In this document: positions 18,187-27,082 of the stretch, one piece after another
How positions within the stretch are numbered: the first letter of the stretch is position 1
Layout: every line of letters starts with the position of its first letter
Source of the DNA: G963665495 sp963665495
Lineage (GTDB): Bacteria; Desulfobacterota; Desulfovibrionia; Desulfovibrionales; Desulfovibrionaceae
Assembly (NCBI GenBank): GCA_963665495.1
Contig: OY762289.1
Location: 6,014,001-6,078,000, forward strand
Direction of reading: 5' to 3'
DNA: 64,000 bases
Position numbers and translations under genes: made by a program
Notes under the pieces: generated by a model
Seen by the model: the letters and a program-made list of their open reading frames with translations, nothing else
Told to the model about the DNA's origin: nothing
The model's database searches: none

Positions 18187-18403
18187 CAACTGCCTCAGGA
18201 AGTAACTAGTGTCGGTCGAAAATAGTGCGGCCGCACACTGGATATTGAAGCCAGGGGAAGTTTACTCAATCCGGGTGCGCGGACAATTGCGCGCGCTCTG
18301 GCGGCTTTGCCGCCGACTCCGCCACGGCGAGGGGATGCGTCATCCGGCGGTATGGGGCCGGAGTGCGTTTTGCGCTTGTGGCGGCAATCAGGAGGGGTCT
18401 GCT

Positions 18404-18592
18404 ATGAAATTGGGCGATGCAGACGATTACGGCAGCTTTGAAGAGGCCTTTGAGTTGCTGGGGATGGATTCGTCAGACAATCTGGCGCAGGAACTGCCCT
18501 CGTTGTCGCACTACGGAAATTATTCGGACGACGAATCCACAGGCATGGGAGAGGACGTCTTCAGCAGGTGTCTGTCGGGCGAAGATCCTTAA
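18404..18592 (+). CDS. Small acidic protein, function unknown
   Basis: 62 aa, rich in Asp, Glu and Ser and poor in basic residues; no membrane segment. GGAGGGG lies seven bases before the ATG, which makes this start far better than a GTG at 18209. A leader of more than 200 bases with inverted repeats precedes it, and a perfect 18-bp palindrome (18618-18635) follows its stop. I do not recognise the family. Confidence 0.55.
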   Translation: MKLGDADDYGSFEEAFELLGMDSSDNLAQELPSLSHYGNYSDDESTGMGEDVFSRCLSGEDP

Positions 18593-18617
18593 TCGAAACG
18601 CGTAACCTTATCAGTAT

Positions 18618-18635
18618 CCCGGCAGATCTGCCGGG
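18618..18635. repeat. Perfect 18-bp palindrome
   Basis: CCCGGCAGATCTGCCGGG is fully self-complementary and lies 26 bases after the small acidic gene. A second, looser inverted repeat (CTGCGG / CCGCAG) follows about 20 bases on. No T-run is present; it could be a termination or processing structure, or a DNA-binding site. Confidence 0.5.
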
Positions 18636-18747
18636 CAGGACGTACCCTGCGGCTTGGCGTACCGGGCCGCAGCGGTGCTTTATTGCTTTTTGTCGGCCGC
18701 AGTTGCCGGAAATCTTGGGAAAAGGTAAGGTCAAGGCCTGAGGAAGC

Positions 18748-19893
18748 ATGAATCTTTTTCCTGATGGGGCTGCCATGCGACAAAAAGTTTCCGGACCGCG
18801 TATTGTTTCCGCAAGTCTTCTCCTGCTCGTTGCCTTGCTCTGGATTTGCTTCGCGATTGCGCCGCATCCGGCGCAATCCGCCATTTATACCTGGCGCGAC
18901 GCCCAGGGCGCTCTGCATATTACAGACACTCCTCCTGTAGGATCCAACAAGAACACCAGGGCCGGCGGCCGGCAACAAAAGACCAACTCGCTGTTTCTCT
19001 GGACCCTGCGCTCGCCCTCCACAAGCGGTTATCTGCTGGGCACCATCCATTTCGGCTCCCCGAAAATGTACCCGCTGGACCCGCGTATCGAGGATGCCTT
19101 CAAAGATGCCGCCGTAGTCGCCATGGAAGCCAATCCGCGTGATCTCGGTCCTGAGGTGGCCGTACTGGTGCAGCAGCTGGGAGTGTATCCGGAAGGGGAT
19201 TCGTTGACGCAGCATATTTCCCAAAAAACCGCGGACATGCTGCGCAACCAGGGGCTGAATCTGGAGTTGTTCGGCAAAATGCGTCCCTGGATGCTTGCCA
19301 TGCAGCTGGAGACGACCAAGTATACGAAGCTGGGTTACAACAGCAACCACGGCGTGGATTTGCATTTTCTCAATCGGCTGGGCTCCCGCCGGCTGGTCGA
19401 ACTGGAAAGCGTCGAATCGCAGATTCGCATGCTCAGCCAACTGCCGGAAGGCGATGAAGACGCCTATCTGCAAAAGGCTGTCACGGACCTGGATAAAATC
19501 GAAGAGTTTTTTCCAATGCTGGTCGATCTGTGGAGTACGGGAGATGCCAAGGGACTGGAGAAGCTCGCCTTGGACAGTTCGAGCGAACTGGGCATGAACA
19601 CGCGGACCTACAATTTGATGATCCGCGACCGCAACAAGGTCATGGCCGCGGGCATTGCCAAGCTTCTCAAAGGCAAGAAACCTTTTTTCGCCATGGTGGG
19701 CGCGCTGCATCTGGTCGGACCGGACGGCGTGCCGACGCTCCTGGCGAAACAGGGATTCACGGTGAAACAGGTGGGGGGCGACAGGGGCGCCCGGCTGTTT
19801 ATTCCGTACCGGCCGACAGCACCGACCGGTACGGTATCTAAAGCCGCCGTGCTTTACGACCCCTGGCCCAGCAGCCGTTGGGCCGTCAGATAG
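18748..19893 (+). CDS. TraB/GumN family protein with DUF4124 segment, exported
   Basis: 381 aa starting at ATG with GAGGAA upstream. Residues 17-44 form a signal peptide or membrane anchor ending in PAQSA. A DUF4124 motif (IYTWRDAQGALHITDTPP) follows directly. From residue 83 the protein fits the TraB/GumN fold: GYLLGTIHFG, conserved Glu in AMEANPRD, and a C-terminal FAMVGALHLVG segment. These residues are characteristic of the TIKI-like metallopeptidase superfamily, so a periplasmic metal-dependent hydrolase is a fair inference. Its end overlaps the convergent gene at 19854 by 40 bases. Confidence 0.85.
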   Translation: MNLFPDGAAMRQKVSGPRIVSASLLLLVALLWICFAIAPHPAQSAIYTWRDAQGALHITDTPPVGSNKNTRAGGRQQKTNSLFLWTLRSPSTSGYLLGTIHFGSPKMYPLDPRIEDAFKDAAVVAMEANPRDLGPEVAVLVQQLGVYPEGDSLTQHISQKTADMLRNQGLNLELFGKMRPWMLAMQLETTKYTKLGYNSNHGVDLHFLNRLGSRRLVELESVESQIRMLSQLPEGDEDAYLQKAVTDLDKIEEFFPMLVDLWSTGDAKGLEKLALDSSSELGMNTRTYNLMIRDRNKVMAAGIAKLLKGKKPFFAMVGALHLVGPDGVPTLLAKQGFTVKQVGGDRGARLFIPYRPTAPTGTVSKAAVLYDPWPSSRWAVR

Positions 19894-20444
19894 GCCCGCT
19901 CGAAACGGTCTGTTCCGAGCTCTTTGCCGGAGAGATGCCGGTAGCGGAAACCGCCGCTGAGTCCGCACGGGTGCCAGAGAAAAAAGAGGGCCTGGACCTG
20001 GAAAAACAACCAGACGGCCAGGCCCGTTCCCAGCTCCTCCATCCCCATTCCCAACCGGAGCATGAGTACCGACACCAGCATGCAACTGCCTCCGAGCAGA
20101 ATCTCCACCAGCGCGGCGCGCGGCCCTGTCGACGGGAACAGCAGCGAGCGCAGCCAGACGAAGAGCAGCAGATCCACCAGCAGCAGGTGAAACGTCCGGA
20201 CATGCGCCATGTACAGCAGGCAGATCACCACCGTTCCCGAGAGCAGCGGCAGAAGCAGCAGGCTCAAAGGCCTGCGGTACATCCGCGCCAGCAGCAGCGC
20301 ATAGCCCGCCAGACAGCCCCAGAAGCCCATGCCGAACAAGGTGGCCTTGAAAAAGCGGACCTGCAGCAGGTCATAAGCATCCGCGAACAGCAGGCCCGCC
20401 GCCAGGCCGTAGACTATCGTGGTCCGCAGGGGGTGCTCAGGCAT
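19854..20444 (-). CDS. Multi-pass membrane protein next to a PspA-like gene
   Basis: 196 aa with about five hydrophobic helices and a short basic C-terminal tail. The family is not recognised. It overlaps the stop of the PspA-like gene by eight bases, so translation is coupled, and it may act with that protein at the inner membrane. It overlaps the end of the convergent TraB/GumN gene by 40 bases. Confidence 0.65.
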   Translation of the reverse strand: MPEHPLRTTIVYGLAAGLLFADAYDLLQVRFFKATLFGMGFWGCLAGYALLLARMYRRPLSLLLLPLLSGTVVICLLYMAHVRTFHLLLVDLLLFVWLRSLLFPSTGPRAALVEILLGGSCMLVSVLMLRLGMGMEELGTGLAVWLFFQVQALFFLWHPCGLSGGFRYRHLSGKELGTDRFERAYLTAQRLLGQGS

Positions 20445-21036
20445 GGACGGCCTCCGTCATGGACGGGCCCGCCTGCATGCCCATGGCGCCCTTGCGTCGC
20501 AGAAGTTCCAGCTCCACCGCGGCCTCCGTGGGAGCGCTGTTCCACGGATCTTCCAGTCCGTTCAGCGCTTCGGCGGCGTTGGTGGTTTTCAGAATCCTGG
20601 TACGTTCTTTTTTCAGTGAATATTCATCGGTACGCAACTTGATCTCCTCGTAGCGCATCCGGCGGCGCTCATGGTTTTCCAGTGCGCGTTCCAGCTCCTT
20701 ATCCAATGCGGAGTGCTGGCGGATCAGGGCTTGAATGTGTGCTTCAGTGCTGATCCTGCGCCGTATGAGCAAACGCGCAAGGCGGTCTTCGCCGCGCTCC
20801 ATGGCGGTCTGAATGCCGTGTTCGAAGTTTTCCAGTTCGGTCTGCTTCTGCTCCAGCTGCTGGTCGGTGTGCTCCTTGGTCATCCGCAACCGGCCCAGCA
20901 GGCAGCGTTCGCTTTCCAGGTCCTCTTCCATATCTCGCAGGCACTGCTTCAGCAGCAGCGACTTGTCTTCCAGCATATCCAGCAGGCCGTGCACGTCGGC
21001 GCGCAGCATGCGTGTAAATCGCTTCAGGATACTCAT
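20437..21036 (-). CDS. PspA/IM30 family protein
   Basis: 199 aa, almost wholly helical, beginning MSILKRFTRMLRADVHGLLD like PspA with its amphipathic first helix, then long coiled-coil helices with regular Glu/Arg heptads. PspA-type proteins bind stressed inner membranes and remodel or stabilise them. The C-terminal 40 residues are less conserved. It lies in a membrane-protein/PspA/VWA cluster divergent from a two-component system, which suggests envelope-stress control by that system (inference). The helical pattern and N terminus support the call; it is a divergent member. Confidence 0.8.
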   Translation of the reverse strand: MSILKRFTRMLRADVHGLLDMLEDKSLLLKQCLRDMEEDLESERCLLGRLRMTKEHTDQQLEQKQTELENFEHGIQTAMERGEDRLARLLIRRRISTEAHIQALIRQHSALDKELERALENHERRRMRYEEIKLRTDEYSLKKERTRILKTTNAAEALNGLEDPWNSAPTEAAVELELLRRKGAMGMQAGPSMTEAVHA

Positions 21037-21070
21037 GGCTTTCTCCTATGAGGATTGAGGCCTCCGGCGG

Positions 21071-21117
21071 CCAAGGAACCTGTTTGGGCCTCTTCGGCCG
21101 GATAAGAGGCTCCTTGG
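21071..21117. other. Structured intergenic region between VWA and PspA-like genes
   Basis: CCAAGGA/TCCTTGG encloses CCTCTT/AAGAGG, giving a two-tier stem-loop in the 146-base gap. In the direction of transcription (minus strand) it comes after the VWA gene and before the PspA-like gene, so it may partially terminate or stabilise the transcript. Confidence 0.45.
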
Positions 21118-21182
21118 ATTCTCCCAAAACTTTTAAGTCATGATTACAGATTGATCGGTGTTTCCTGTGTGTCCTTTCGCAT

Positions 21183-22628
21183 CTAATTCTTGGCCCGGCG
21201 TTCCAGGTAGCCCTCATGCTGAACGGCTTTGGCGTAGCTTTTTTGCTTTTTCAGGGCTTCTTTGGCATTGCCGGTGAAGGCTTCGTCGAGCTTTTTGTCC
21301 AGCGCTCCCAGGTCCTGCTGCAGGTTGTGGGCAACGGCCGGTGATTGAAAACGTTCGTTCAATGCGGTTTTTTCCTGGCGGTAGCGTTCGATTTTTTCCT
21401 TGGCCTCGTCCTTGTCGCCCGCTTTCACAGACCGGGCCACTTCTTCGCGCAGCCGGTTGTAATCCTCGTGCAGAACCTTCTGTTCCCACTGGTCCGGGCG
21501 TACGGAGGCCTGGGCTTCGGAGGCGTCGGCCACGCAGGTCAGGGTCAGCTTTTTGGCCAGCCCGGCAGTCAAAACGCGTCCGTGGGCCACGTATTGCACG
21601 GTGATTCCTTGCAGCACGATTTCCCGATCCAGCTGCGTATCGGCTTCAAAGGTAAGGTACAGCTTCCGGGACTGCCCGGCATGGACGTTGCCCGGCCGGA
21701 AAATGGCGATACGCGCGGCGGATTCGATGGGGTAGCCCGCGGCCTGCACCAGTTCCACGCCTTCGGGCAGCGGAATGCGGACTTCCACCTGGGCGGCGGC
21801 CACGCTTTTTTCATTGATGAATTCCTTGGTGAAGGTCTCGGCCACGCTGCGTGAATTTTCCAGATAATAGTAGGAGCCCGTCCCTTTGTCCGCGATGGCC
21901 GTCATGAGCAGTTCGTTGAAATCCAGGCCCAGGCCCACGGTGCTGATGCTGCAGCCGCGTTCCACCGCATGGGCCGCCATGCTGCCCAGGGCGTAGGGAT
22001 CGGTTACGCCATGGTTGGCCAGACCGTCCGAAACCAGGATAACTTTGGTTGCCCGCATTCCGGCATCGTTATAGGATTCAAGCTGGCCGGACAGAGCCAG
22101 GTCTATGCCGCACTGCAGGCCGCCGCCCAGGTTGGTGCCGCCGCCGGAGCGAATTCCGGCCAGATGGTGTTGCAGCAAGTCTCTGTTTTGCGAGGTGCAA
22201 TACACCAGCGGACTTTCCACAGAAACCGTATTGGAGTAGGTAACCAGAGCTATACGGTCTCCGGGCGTCATGGTATCCAGAAGCGCGGAAAGGGCCCGTT
22301 TGGCGTCAACGAGTTTCTGTCCCCGCATGGATCCGCTGCGGTCCAGTACGATGACCAGATCCACGTCCCTGGGTTCGGCGTCGGTCATGGCTTCTTCCGG
22401 CGCGTTGAGCTGCAGGGAAAGGGCAAAGCGTCCGTCGCCTTTGGCGTATATCAGATTCTGAATCAGGTCCGCCTGCAGTGTCAGGGGGCCGGACTTGGCG
22501 GCAGTGGGTTTGAGCATGCTGGCGCTGGACTGCGGTGTTTCAATCTCTGCAACGGAGACCAGCGCAGCAAAGGTGGCGCCGATGAGCAGGCAAATTGCAA
22601 CTGCCGCGTTGATGGTCTTTCTGGACAT
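21183..22628 (-). CDS. Von Willebrand factor A domain protein, exported
   Basis: 481 aa with an N-terminal signal or anchor (residues 7-27). The VWA domain begins near residue 85 with the metal-ion motif DRSGSM (DxSxS) and contains the second-site Thr and Asp regions. A beta-rich segment follows, then a basic, Gln/Glu-rich helical tail. VWA domains bind protein partners through Mg2+. Related periplasmic proteins occur beside PspA-like genes. It is divergent from the response regulator gene, with about 190 bases of shared control region. Confidence 0.88.
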   Translation of the reverse strand: MSRKTINAAVAICLLIGATFAALVSVAEIETPQSSASMLKPTAAKSGPLTLQADLIQNLIYAKGDGRFALSLQLNAPEEAMTDAEPRDVDLVIVLDRSGSMRGQKLVDAKRALSALLDTMTPGDRIALVTYSNTVSVESPLVYCTSQNRDLLQHHLAGIRSGGGTNLGGGLQCGIDLALSGQLESYNDAGMRATKVILVSDGLANHGVTDPYALGSMAAHAVERGCSISTVGLGLDFNELLMTAIADKGTGSYYYLENSRSVAETFTKEFINEKSVAAAQVEVRIPLPEGVELVQAAGYPIESAARIAIFRPGNVHAGQSRKLYLTFEADTQLDREIVLQGITVQYVAHGRVLTAGLAKKLTLTCVADASEAQASVRPDQWEQKVLHEDYNRLREEVARSVKAGDKDEAKEKIERYRQEKTALNERFQSPAVAHNLQQDLGALDKKLDEAFTGNAKEALKKQKSYAKAVQHEGYLERRAKN

Positions 22629-22816
22629 GGCTTACTCCTTTTTTCTTACAGGTACGTCGCTGTTTTTTTCTTGCTGATAGAATACCTCCAGGCGTGGAAA
22701 TGACAATTCAAAGTACTGTTAAAGGCGAGAGAGGGTGTTTTACATAACTTTTACTTTTCAAGCGGCGTATCGTGCCCTATCCTTTGCAATGGATAACTGA
22801 AGCAAGGACCGGATAT

Positions 22817-23509
22817 ATGGAGAAAAAAGCGCGAATTCTGGTGGTGGAGGACGACACGGCCATTCTGGACGGCTTGTCGGATGTGCTGGTGTTCAACGGC
22901 TATGAAGTGGAAGGCCGGGAAGACGGCGGCCTGGGATTGAAAGAAGCCCTTGATGGCACGTATGACCTGGTGCTGCTGGACGTGATGCTGCCGACGCTTG
23001 ACGGCTTTTCCATCTGCACCGCGCTGCGGCGCGAAAAGCCCGCTCTGCCCGTGATCATGCTCACCGCCAAGGGATCGGAAGAAGACATTGTGGCCGGTTT
23101 CAAAGCCGGCGCGGACGATTACGTCTGCAAGCCTTTTTCTCTGCGCGAACTGATGGTTCGGGTGGAGGCCGTGCTCAGGCGTTCGGGCAAAGGCCCTGTG
23201 GACGAACGCTTGGAGATCTGCGGCATCAGCTTTGACGGCGGCAGCCTGTTCGCGACCCTTGGCGAGGAAAAGGTGGAGCTGACCAGGCGCGAGATGGAGA
23301 TAATCTCCTATCTGCACCGCAACAAGGACCGCATCACCGGACGCAAGGACCTGTTGCGTGATGTCTGGCGCTACGGCGACGCGGATGTGGAAACCCGTAC
23401 GGTGGATATCCATATGCTCAAGCTGCGCAAGAAAATCGCCCAGCTCACGGAAGATCCCGTGATCATGACGGTCCGCGGCGCGGGCTACAGGCTGCGGATA
23501 GAGGAATAA
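22817..23509 (+). CDS. OmpR-family response regulator
   Basis: 230 aa. The receiver domain has the acidic pair near the start (VVEDD), the phospho-acceptor Asp55 in LLDVMLP and Lys in the KPFS loop. The C-terminal winged-helix DNA-binding domain ends with the typical RGAGYRL. ATG at 22817 follows AAGGA by eight bases; an in-frame ATG at 22772 lacks such a site. The histidine kinase gene starts three bases after its stop, so the two form an operon. The divergent VWA/PspA cluster is the most likely target. Confidence 0.95.
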   Translation: MEKKARILVVEDDTAILDGLSDVLVFNGYEVEGREDGGLGLKEALDGTYDLVLLDVMLPTLDGFSICTALRREKPALPVIMLTAKGSEEDIVAGFKAGADDYVCKPFSLRELMVRVEAVLRRSGKGPVDERLEICGISFDGGSLFATLGEEKVELTRREMEIISYLHRNKDRITGRKDLLRDVWRYGDADVETRTVDIHMLKLRKKIAQLTEDPVIMTVRGAGYRLRIEE

Positions 23510-23512
23510 TCA

Positions 23513-25495
23513 GTGCGCAGACTGCGACTGTTGCTTTTGCTTTTTGTGCTTGGTCTCATCCTTCCGCTGGGATATCTGGTGCTGCGGACGTATCAGGGCC
23601 TGGAGCACGAAGAAAGCGCCAAAATGCGTTTTTTCGGCGAGACCCTGTTCGACGCCATGCAGGAAGAACTCGCGGATCTGATCCGGCGGGAGGAATCCCG
23701 CAGTGTGGACGCCTACAATACGCTTCAGGATCAGGTGCCGGAGCAGCCCTACATCCTGGCCTACGTCCAGGCCGCGCCCGAAGAGCTGGCCAACGGGCAG
23801 TCCTTCCTGCTGGTGGCCAAGGATGCGGCCGGTTCCTATGTGACCCGCAAGCCCGCCGCTCCCAAAAAACGGAAAAAGGCCAAGCCCAAGGCGACCGGAC
23901 AGGATCTGGGGCTGGAGTGGCTGGACGAGGATCAGGTCGGCGCGAAAAACAAAGCTGCTGAAGAAGACCGCAAAAAAAAGGAACTGGCAGCAGCGGCTTC
24001 GCGTTTCAGTATTGTGGACGACCTGTTCGCCGGGAGATATTTTTCCTTCAAGCGCAAAAAGAGCCAGGACGAGTACCTGGTTTCGCAGAAGCCGCGAGTC
24101 GAGCAGCTGACGGCCGAACAGGCCAAGAACCTCGCGCCCAAGGATGACAAAGCCGAGAAAACGGCTCCGGCCAAAAAAACGGCGCCTGTAGTTCGCAAAA
24201 GCAAGCCTGTCGATACGGGAAGCTCCATCACCGCAGACGCGGTGCGGGAAGTGGACCTCTCGCCGGAGATTGCGCGGCCGGAACTGGGGCTTGAAGCCGA
24301 AACTTTTGCCGTGGAAGTAAACCCGCTGCAGTCCGTGTTTCTGAAAAACGGCAACATCTTTATTTTTCGCCGTATCGTCATAGACCACCGTATCCTGCGG
24401 CAGGGGTTCGTACTGGACGTCCGGGATTTTCTCGAACATCTGGCCCGGACCTATTTTCTGAACCAGCCCCTGTCCATCTACAGCCGCCTGACCCTCTGGG
24501 TACGCGGCGGCGGGCAGCCGGATGCTTTGCTGGAAGCCGGGGCGGAGATCAAATCCCCCCAGTTCACCCTGGTCAGGAATTTTCCGCGTCCGTTCGATTT
24601 CCTGGAAGTCGGCCTGGAGTGCGGCAAGCCGCCCGTATCCGATGCCATGCGTACGGTCCATTTTCTGGTTGCCGCGCTGCTGGGTGTGCTGTTGCTGGGC
24701 GTGTACGCCATCTACAAAAGCACCCGTGTGGTGGTGGAGCATTCGGAGCGCCGGGCCGGGTTTGTTTCCTCCGTGACGCACGAGCTGAAAACGCCGCTGA
24801 CCAACATCCGGTTGTATATTGAGATGCTCGAGCAGGGGATAGCCAGAGACAAAAACCGCGAGCAGGATTATTTCAGAATACTGCGGACGGAGAGTGAACG
24901 CCTCGGCAGGCTGATCAACAACGTGCTGGAGTTTTCCAAACTGGAAAAGCGCAACCGCTCCTTTACCATGAGCGAAGGCGACCTGAGCGAAGTGGTGGCC
25001 GAGGTGCGGGACCTGATGTGGGAAAAGCTGCGTAAGGAGGGCTTCACCTGCAACATCCGCTTCGAACCCGATATCGACGCTGATATCGAGGGGGAAGACC
25101 CGGATCTTGAACAGGTCGCGGACCAGTTGCCCGTGGTGCGCTACGACCGCGAGGCCATGATTCAGGTCCTGCTGAATTTGATGGAAAACAGCGTGAAGTT
25201 CGGCAACGGTTCGGAGAAAAAGGAAATCACGGTCACGGTCAGCAGCGATGCGGAGGGCGTCGCGCTGCGCGTCTCGGACCTGGGGCCGGGCATCCCCAAG
25301 AAGGCCCTGGCCAAGGTGTTTGAAGACTTTTACCGGGTGGATAATTCGCTGACGCGCAAAACCAAAGGCACGGGCATCGGCCTGGCCCTGGTCAAGAAAC
25401 TGGTCCAGGAGATGGGAGGCAAGGTCCACGCCGAAAACAACCCCGAAGGCGGCTGCTCCGTGATCGTCCGGCTCCCGGCTGTGCGACCGGAGTAA
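23513..25495 (+). CDS. Sensor histidine kinase partner of the OmpR-type regulator
   Basis: 660 aa, GTG start. Membrane helices lie at about 4-22 and 383-403 and enclose a large extracytoplasmic domain of some 360 residues. That domain has an unusual Lys/Ala/Pro-rich insertion (about 115-135 and 205-230, for example KKRKKAKPKATG and AEKTAPAKKTAPV). The H box is SSVTHELKTPLTN (His423). N box NLMENSVKFG, G1 DLGPGIP and G2 GTGIGLALVKKL are intact, so kinase activity is expected. The signal is unknown; the low-complexity insert could contact the cell wall or an anionic surface (speculative). Confidence 0.93.
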   Translation: MRRLRLLLLLFVLGLILPLGYLVLRTYQGLEHEESAKMRFFGETLFDAMQEELADLIRREESRSVDAYNTLQDQVPEQPYILAYVQAAPEELANGQSFLLVAKDAAGSYVTRKPAAPKKRKKAKPKATGQDLGLEWLDEDQVGAKNKAAEEDRKKKELAAAASRFSIVDDLFAGRYFSFKRKKSQDEYLVSQKPRVEQLTAEQAKNLAPKDDKAEKTAPAKKTAPVVRKSKPVDTGSSITADAVREVDLSPEIARPELGLEAETFAVEVNPLQSVFLKNGNIFIFRRIVIDHRILRQGFVLDVRDFLEHLARTYFLNQPLSIYSRLTLWVRGGGQPDALLEAGAEIKSPQFTLVRNFPRPFDFLEVGLECGKPPVSDAMRTVHFLVAALLGVLLLGVYAIYKSTRVVVEHSERRAGFVSSVTHELKTPLTNIRLYIEMLEQGIARDKNREQDYFRILRTESERLGRLINNVLEFSKLEKRNRSFTMSEGDLSEVVAEVRDLMWEKLRKEGFTCNIRFEPDIDADIEGEDPDLEQVADQLPVVRYDREAMIQVLLNLMENSVKFGNGSEKKEITVTVSSDAEGVALRVSDLGPGIPKKALAKVFEDFYRVDNSLTRKTKGTGIGLALVKKLVQEMGGKVHAENNPEGGCSVIVRLPAVRPE

Positions 25496-25518
25496 TATGT
25501 CCGTCAGATGAATTTTTC

Positions 25519-25547
25519 TTGACAGGACAGTGTTGAAGGCATAAAAA
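25519..25547 (+). promoter_or_regulatory. Sigma-70 promoter of tRNA-Leu
   Basis: TTGACA and TAAAAA are 17 bases apart, and the -10 box ends 11 bases before the tRNA 5' end. The -35 box is perfect; the -10 box is weak. Confidence 0.6.
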
Positions 25548-25558
25548 AATTTTTTTCT

Positions 25559-25645
25559 GCCGGGGTGGTGAAATTGGTAGACGCGCTGGACTCAAAATCC
25601 AGTATGGGCGACCATGTGCGGGTTCGACTCCCGCCCCCGGCACCA
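25559..25645 (+). tRNA. tRNA-Leu (CAA)
   Basis: An 87-base class II tRNA with a long variable arm, the conserved GGTTCGACTCC T arm and an encoded CCA. The anticodon loop is CTCAAAA, giving anticodon CAA. It is the attachment site of the integrative element that follows; the element kept a complete tRNA on its left side. Confidence 0.96.
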
Positions 25646-25653
25646 CAAGACAT
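25623..25653 (+). repeat. attL in the 3' end of tRNA-Leu
   Basis: The T-arm to post-CCA sequence (TTCGACTCCCGCCCCC, then CCACAAGACAT) recurs at 36513-36539, where four bases (GGCA) are missing. The pair of direct repeats defines the ends of the element. Confidence 0.85.
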
Positions 25654-25696
25654 TCCTGGACAGTCCAACAAAGTTCAAAAAGATAATTAAATCAGG

Positions 25697-25742
25697 CACA
25701 ACCGGATCCGGAAGGGTCCGGCTTTGTCTGGTTGTGTCTTTT
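25697..25742 (+). terminator. Hairpin between tRNA-Leu and integrase
   Basis: CACAACC/GGTTGTG encloses CCGGATCC/GGTCCGG, followed by TCTTTT. It can terminate tRNA-Leu transcription after the native terminator was displaced to 36545 by the insertion. Confidence 0.55.
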
Positions 25743-25760
25743 GACATCCACTCCTTTTGT

Positions 25761-25777
25761 GGGTAATTTTCAGGGTA
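25761..25777 (+). repeat. Candidate integrase arm-type site, left
   Basis: GGGTAATTTTCAGGGTA is repeated with one change at 36441-36457, 72 bases inside the other end of the element. Paired GGGTA units near the integrase gene are what one expects of arm sites. Confidence 0.55.
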
Positions 25778-25809
25778 CACCATCTGTCACCCCTGGGAGG
25801 TTACCCAAC

Positions 25810-27012
25810 ATGCTTAACAATACCCAGATCAAGAACGCCAAGGCCAAGGAAAAGCAGTACCGTCTATCCGACGGAAACGGCCTTTACCTGGAGATCACTC
25901 CCAAAGGTTCCAAGCGGTGGCGGTGGCGTTACCGCTACGCCAGGAAAGAAAAGATGCTTTCCCTTGGGCTCTATCCTGCCGTCAGCCTCAAACAGGCACG
26001 GGAGCGGGCCGAAGATATGCGTCGCCAATTGGGGGAAGGACTTGACCCCTCCCAGATCCGGAAAGAAAAAAAATTTGCCGAAGGTTTTACCTTTGAGGTC
26101 GTAGCCCTCGAATGGCTGGAAAAGTTTTCCGGCCAATGGACTGAAGGGCATGCGCGTAATCTGCGTGTACGGCTTGAGCAAGGCATGCTACCTTTCATTG
26201 GCGGGCTTCCTGTCAATGAAATATCCGCCCCTATGATCCTTGCCCCCTTGCGCCAGATCGAGGCGCGCGGCGCTTTGGAGCTAGCCAAGAGGACGCTGCA
26301 AATTACCTCCCAGGTATTCAGATATGCCATTGCCACAGGATACGCTGAACGGGACCCGGCGGCGGATCTGCGCGGCGCTATTGCCCCTGCCCAGGTGCAA
26401 CACCGGGCGGCGATAACTGACCCGAGAGAGCTTGCCGGTCTTTTGCGGGCAATCGATACGTACACCGGACACATTGTTACCCATTGCGCTTTAAGGCTGT
26501 TACCCTTGGTGTTTGTCCGTCCTGGTGAGCTGCGCCACGCGGTATGGCCTGAATTCGACTTGGACGGCGCGGAATGGCGCATACCAGCCGAACGCATGAA
26601 AATGAAGGAAGCGCACGTTGTACCGCTTTCCCGTCAAGCTCTGGCTATCCTCGAAGAACTACGCCCCCTCACCGGGAGCGGGTCATATGTTTTCCCCAGC
26701 TTACGAAGTCCACAACGTTGTATGAGTGAAAACACAATCAACGCCGCCCTTCGTCGACTCGGCTATTCAAAAGACGAAATGACCGGTCATGGTTTTCGCG
26801 CTGTTGCAAGCACCCTGCTTAACGAGCAAGGAAAATGGTCGCGTGATGCCATTGAACGGCAACTTGCCCACGGCGAACGCAATAAGGTACGCGCCGCATA
26901 CAATCACGCTCAACACCTGCCTGAACGCAGAAAGATGATGCAATCATGGTCTGATTATTTAGACGGACTTAAGGCGGGTGCGAAAATTATCCCCCTGAAG
27001 ATTCAGGCCTGA
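25810..27012 (+). CDS. Tyrosine integrase, P4 type (DUF4102 plus catalytic domain)
   Basis: 400 aa. The N-terminal DUF4102 arm-binding domain (about 1-90) includes YRLSDGNGLYLEI and the GLYPAVSLKQAR segment. The central SAM-like core-binding domain follows. The catalytic part shows the Arg in RPGELR, the His-x-x-Arg box in GHGFRAVAST, and the Tyr nucleophile in AAYNHAQ near the C terminus. ATG at 25810 is preferred because GGGAGG lies nine bases before it, although the frame is open further upstream. It should catalyse recombination between the element and tRNA-Leu and appears intact. Confidence 0.95.
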   Translation: MLNNTQIKNAKAKEKQYRLSDGNGLYLEITPKGSKRWRWRYRYARKEKMLSLGLYPAVSLKQARERAEDMRRQLGEGLDPSQIRKEKKFAEGFTFEVVALEWLEKFSGQWTEGHARNLRVRLEQGMLPFIGGLPVNEISAPMILAPLRQIEARGALELAKRTLQITSQVFRYAIATGYAERDPAADLRGAIAPAQVQHRAAITDPRELAGLLRAIDTYTGHIVTHCALRLLPLVFVRPGELRHAVWPEFDLDGAEWRIPAERMKMKEAHVVPLSRQALAILEELRPLTGSGSYVFPSLRSPQRCMSENTINAALRRLGYSKDEMTGHGFRAVASTLLNEQGKWSRDAIERQLAHGERNKVRAAYNHAQHLPERRKMMQSWSDYLDGLKAGAKIIPLKIQA

Positions 27013-27082
27013 TTTTTTTGGCCTGCAGGGAAAAGAGATGCTCATGGGCAAAAACGATAGTGAAAAAATTATACACCAAAGC

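Noticed and set aside
18589..20085. Antisense frame opposite the TraB/GumN gene
   Set aside because: Overlaps two recognised genes and has an Arg/Gln/His-rich composition typical of shadows.
23510..25429. Long antisense frame (639 codons) opposite the sensor kinase
   Set aside because: It is a mirror of a GC-rich, clearly recognised kinase gene; its translation has no family pattern and no ribosome-binding site.
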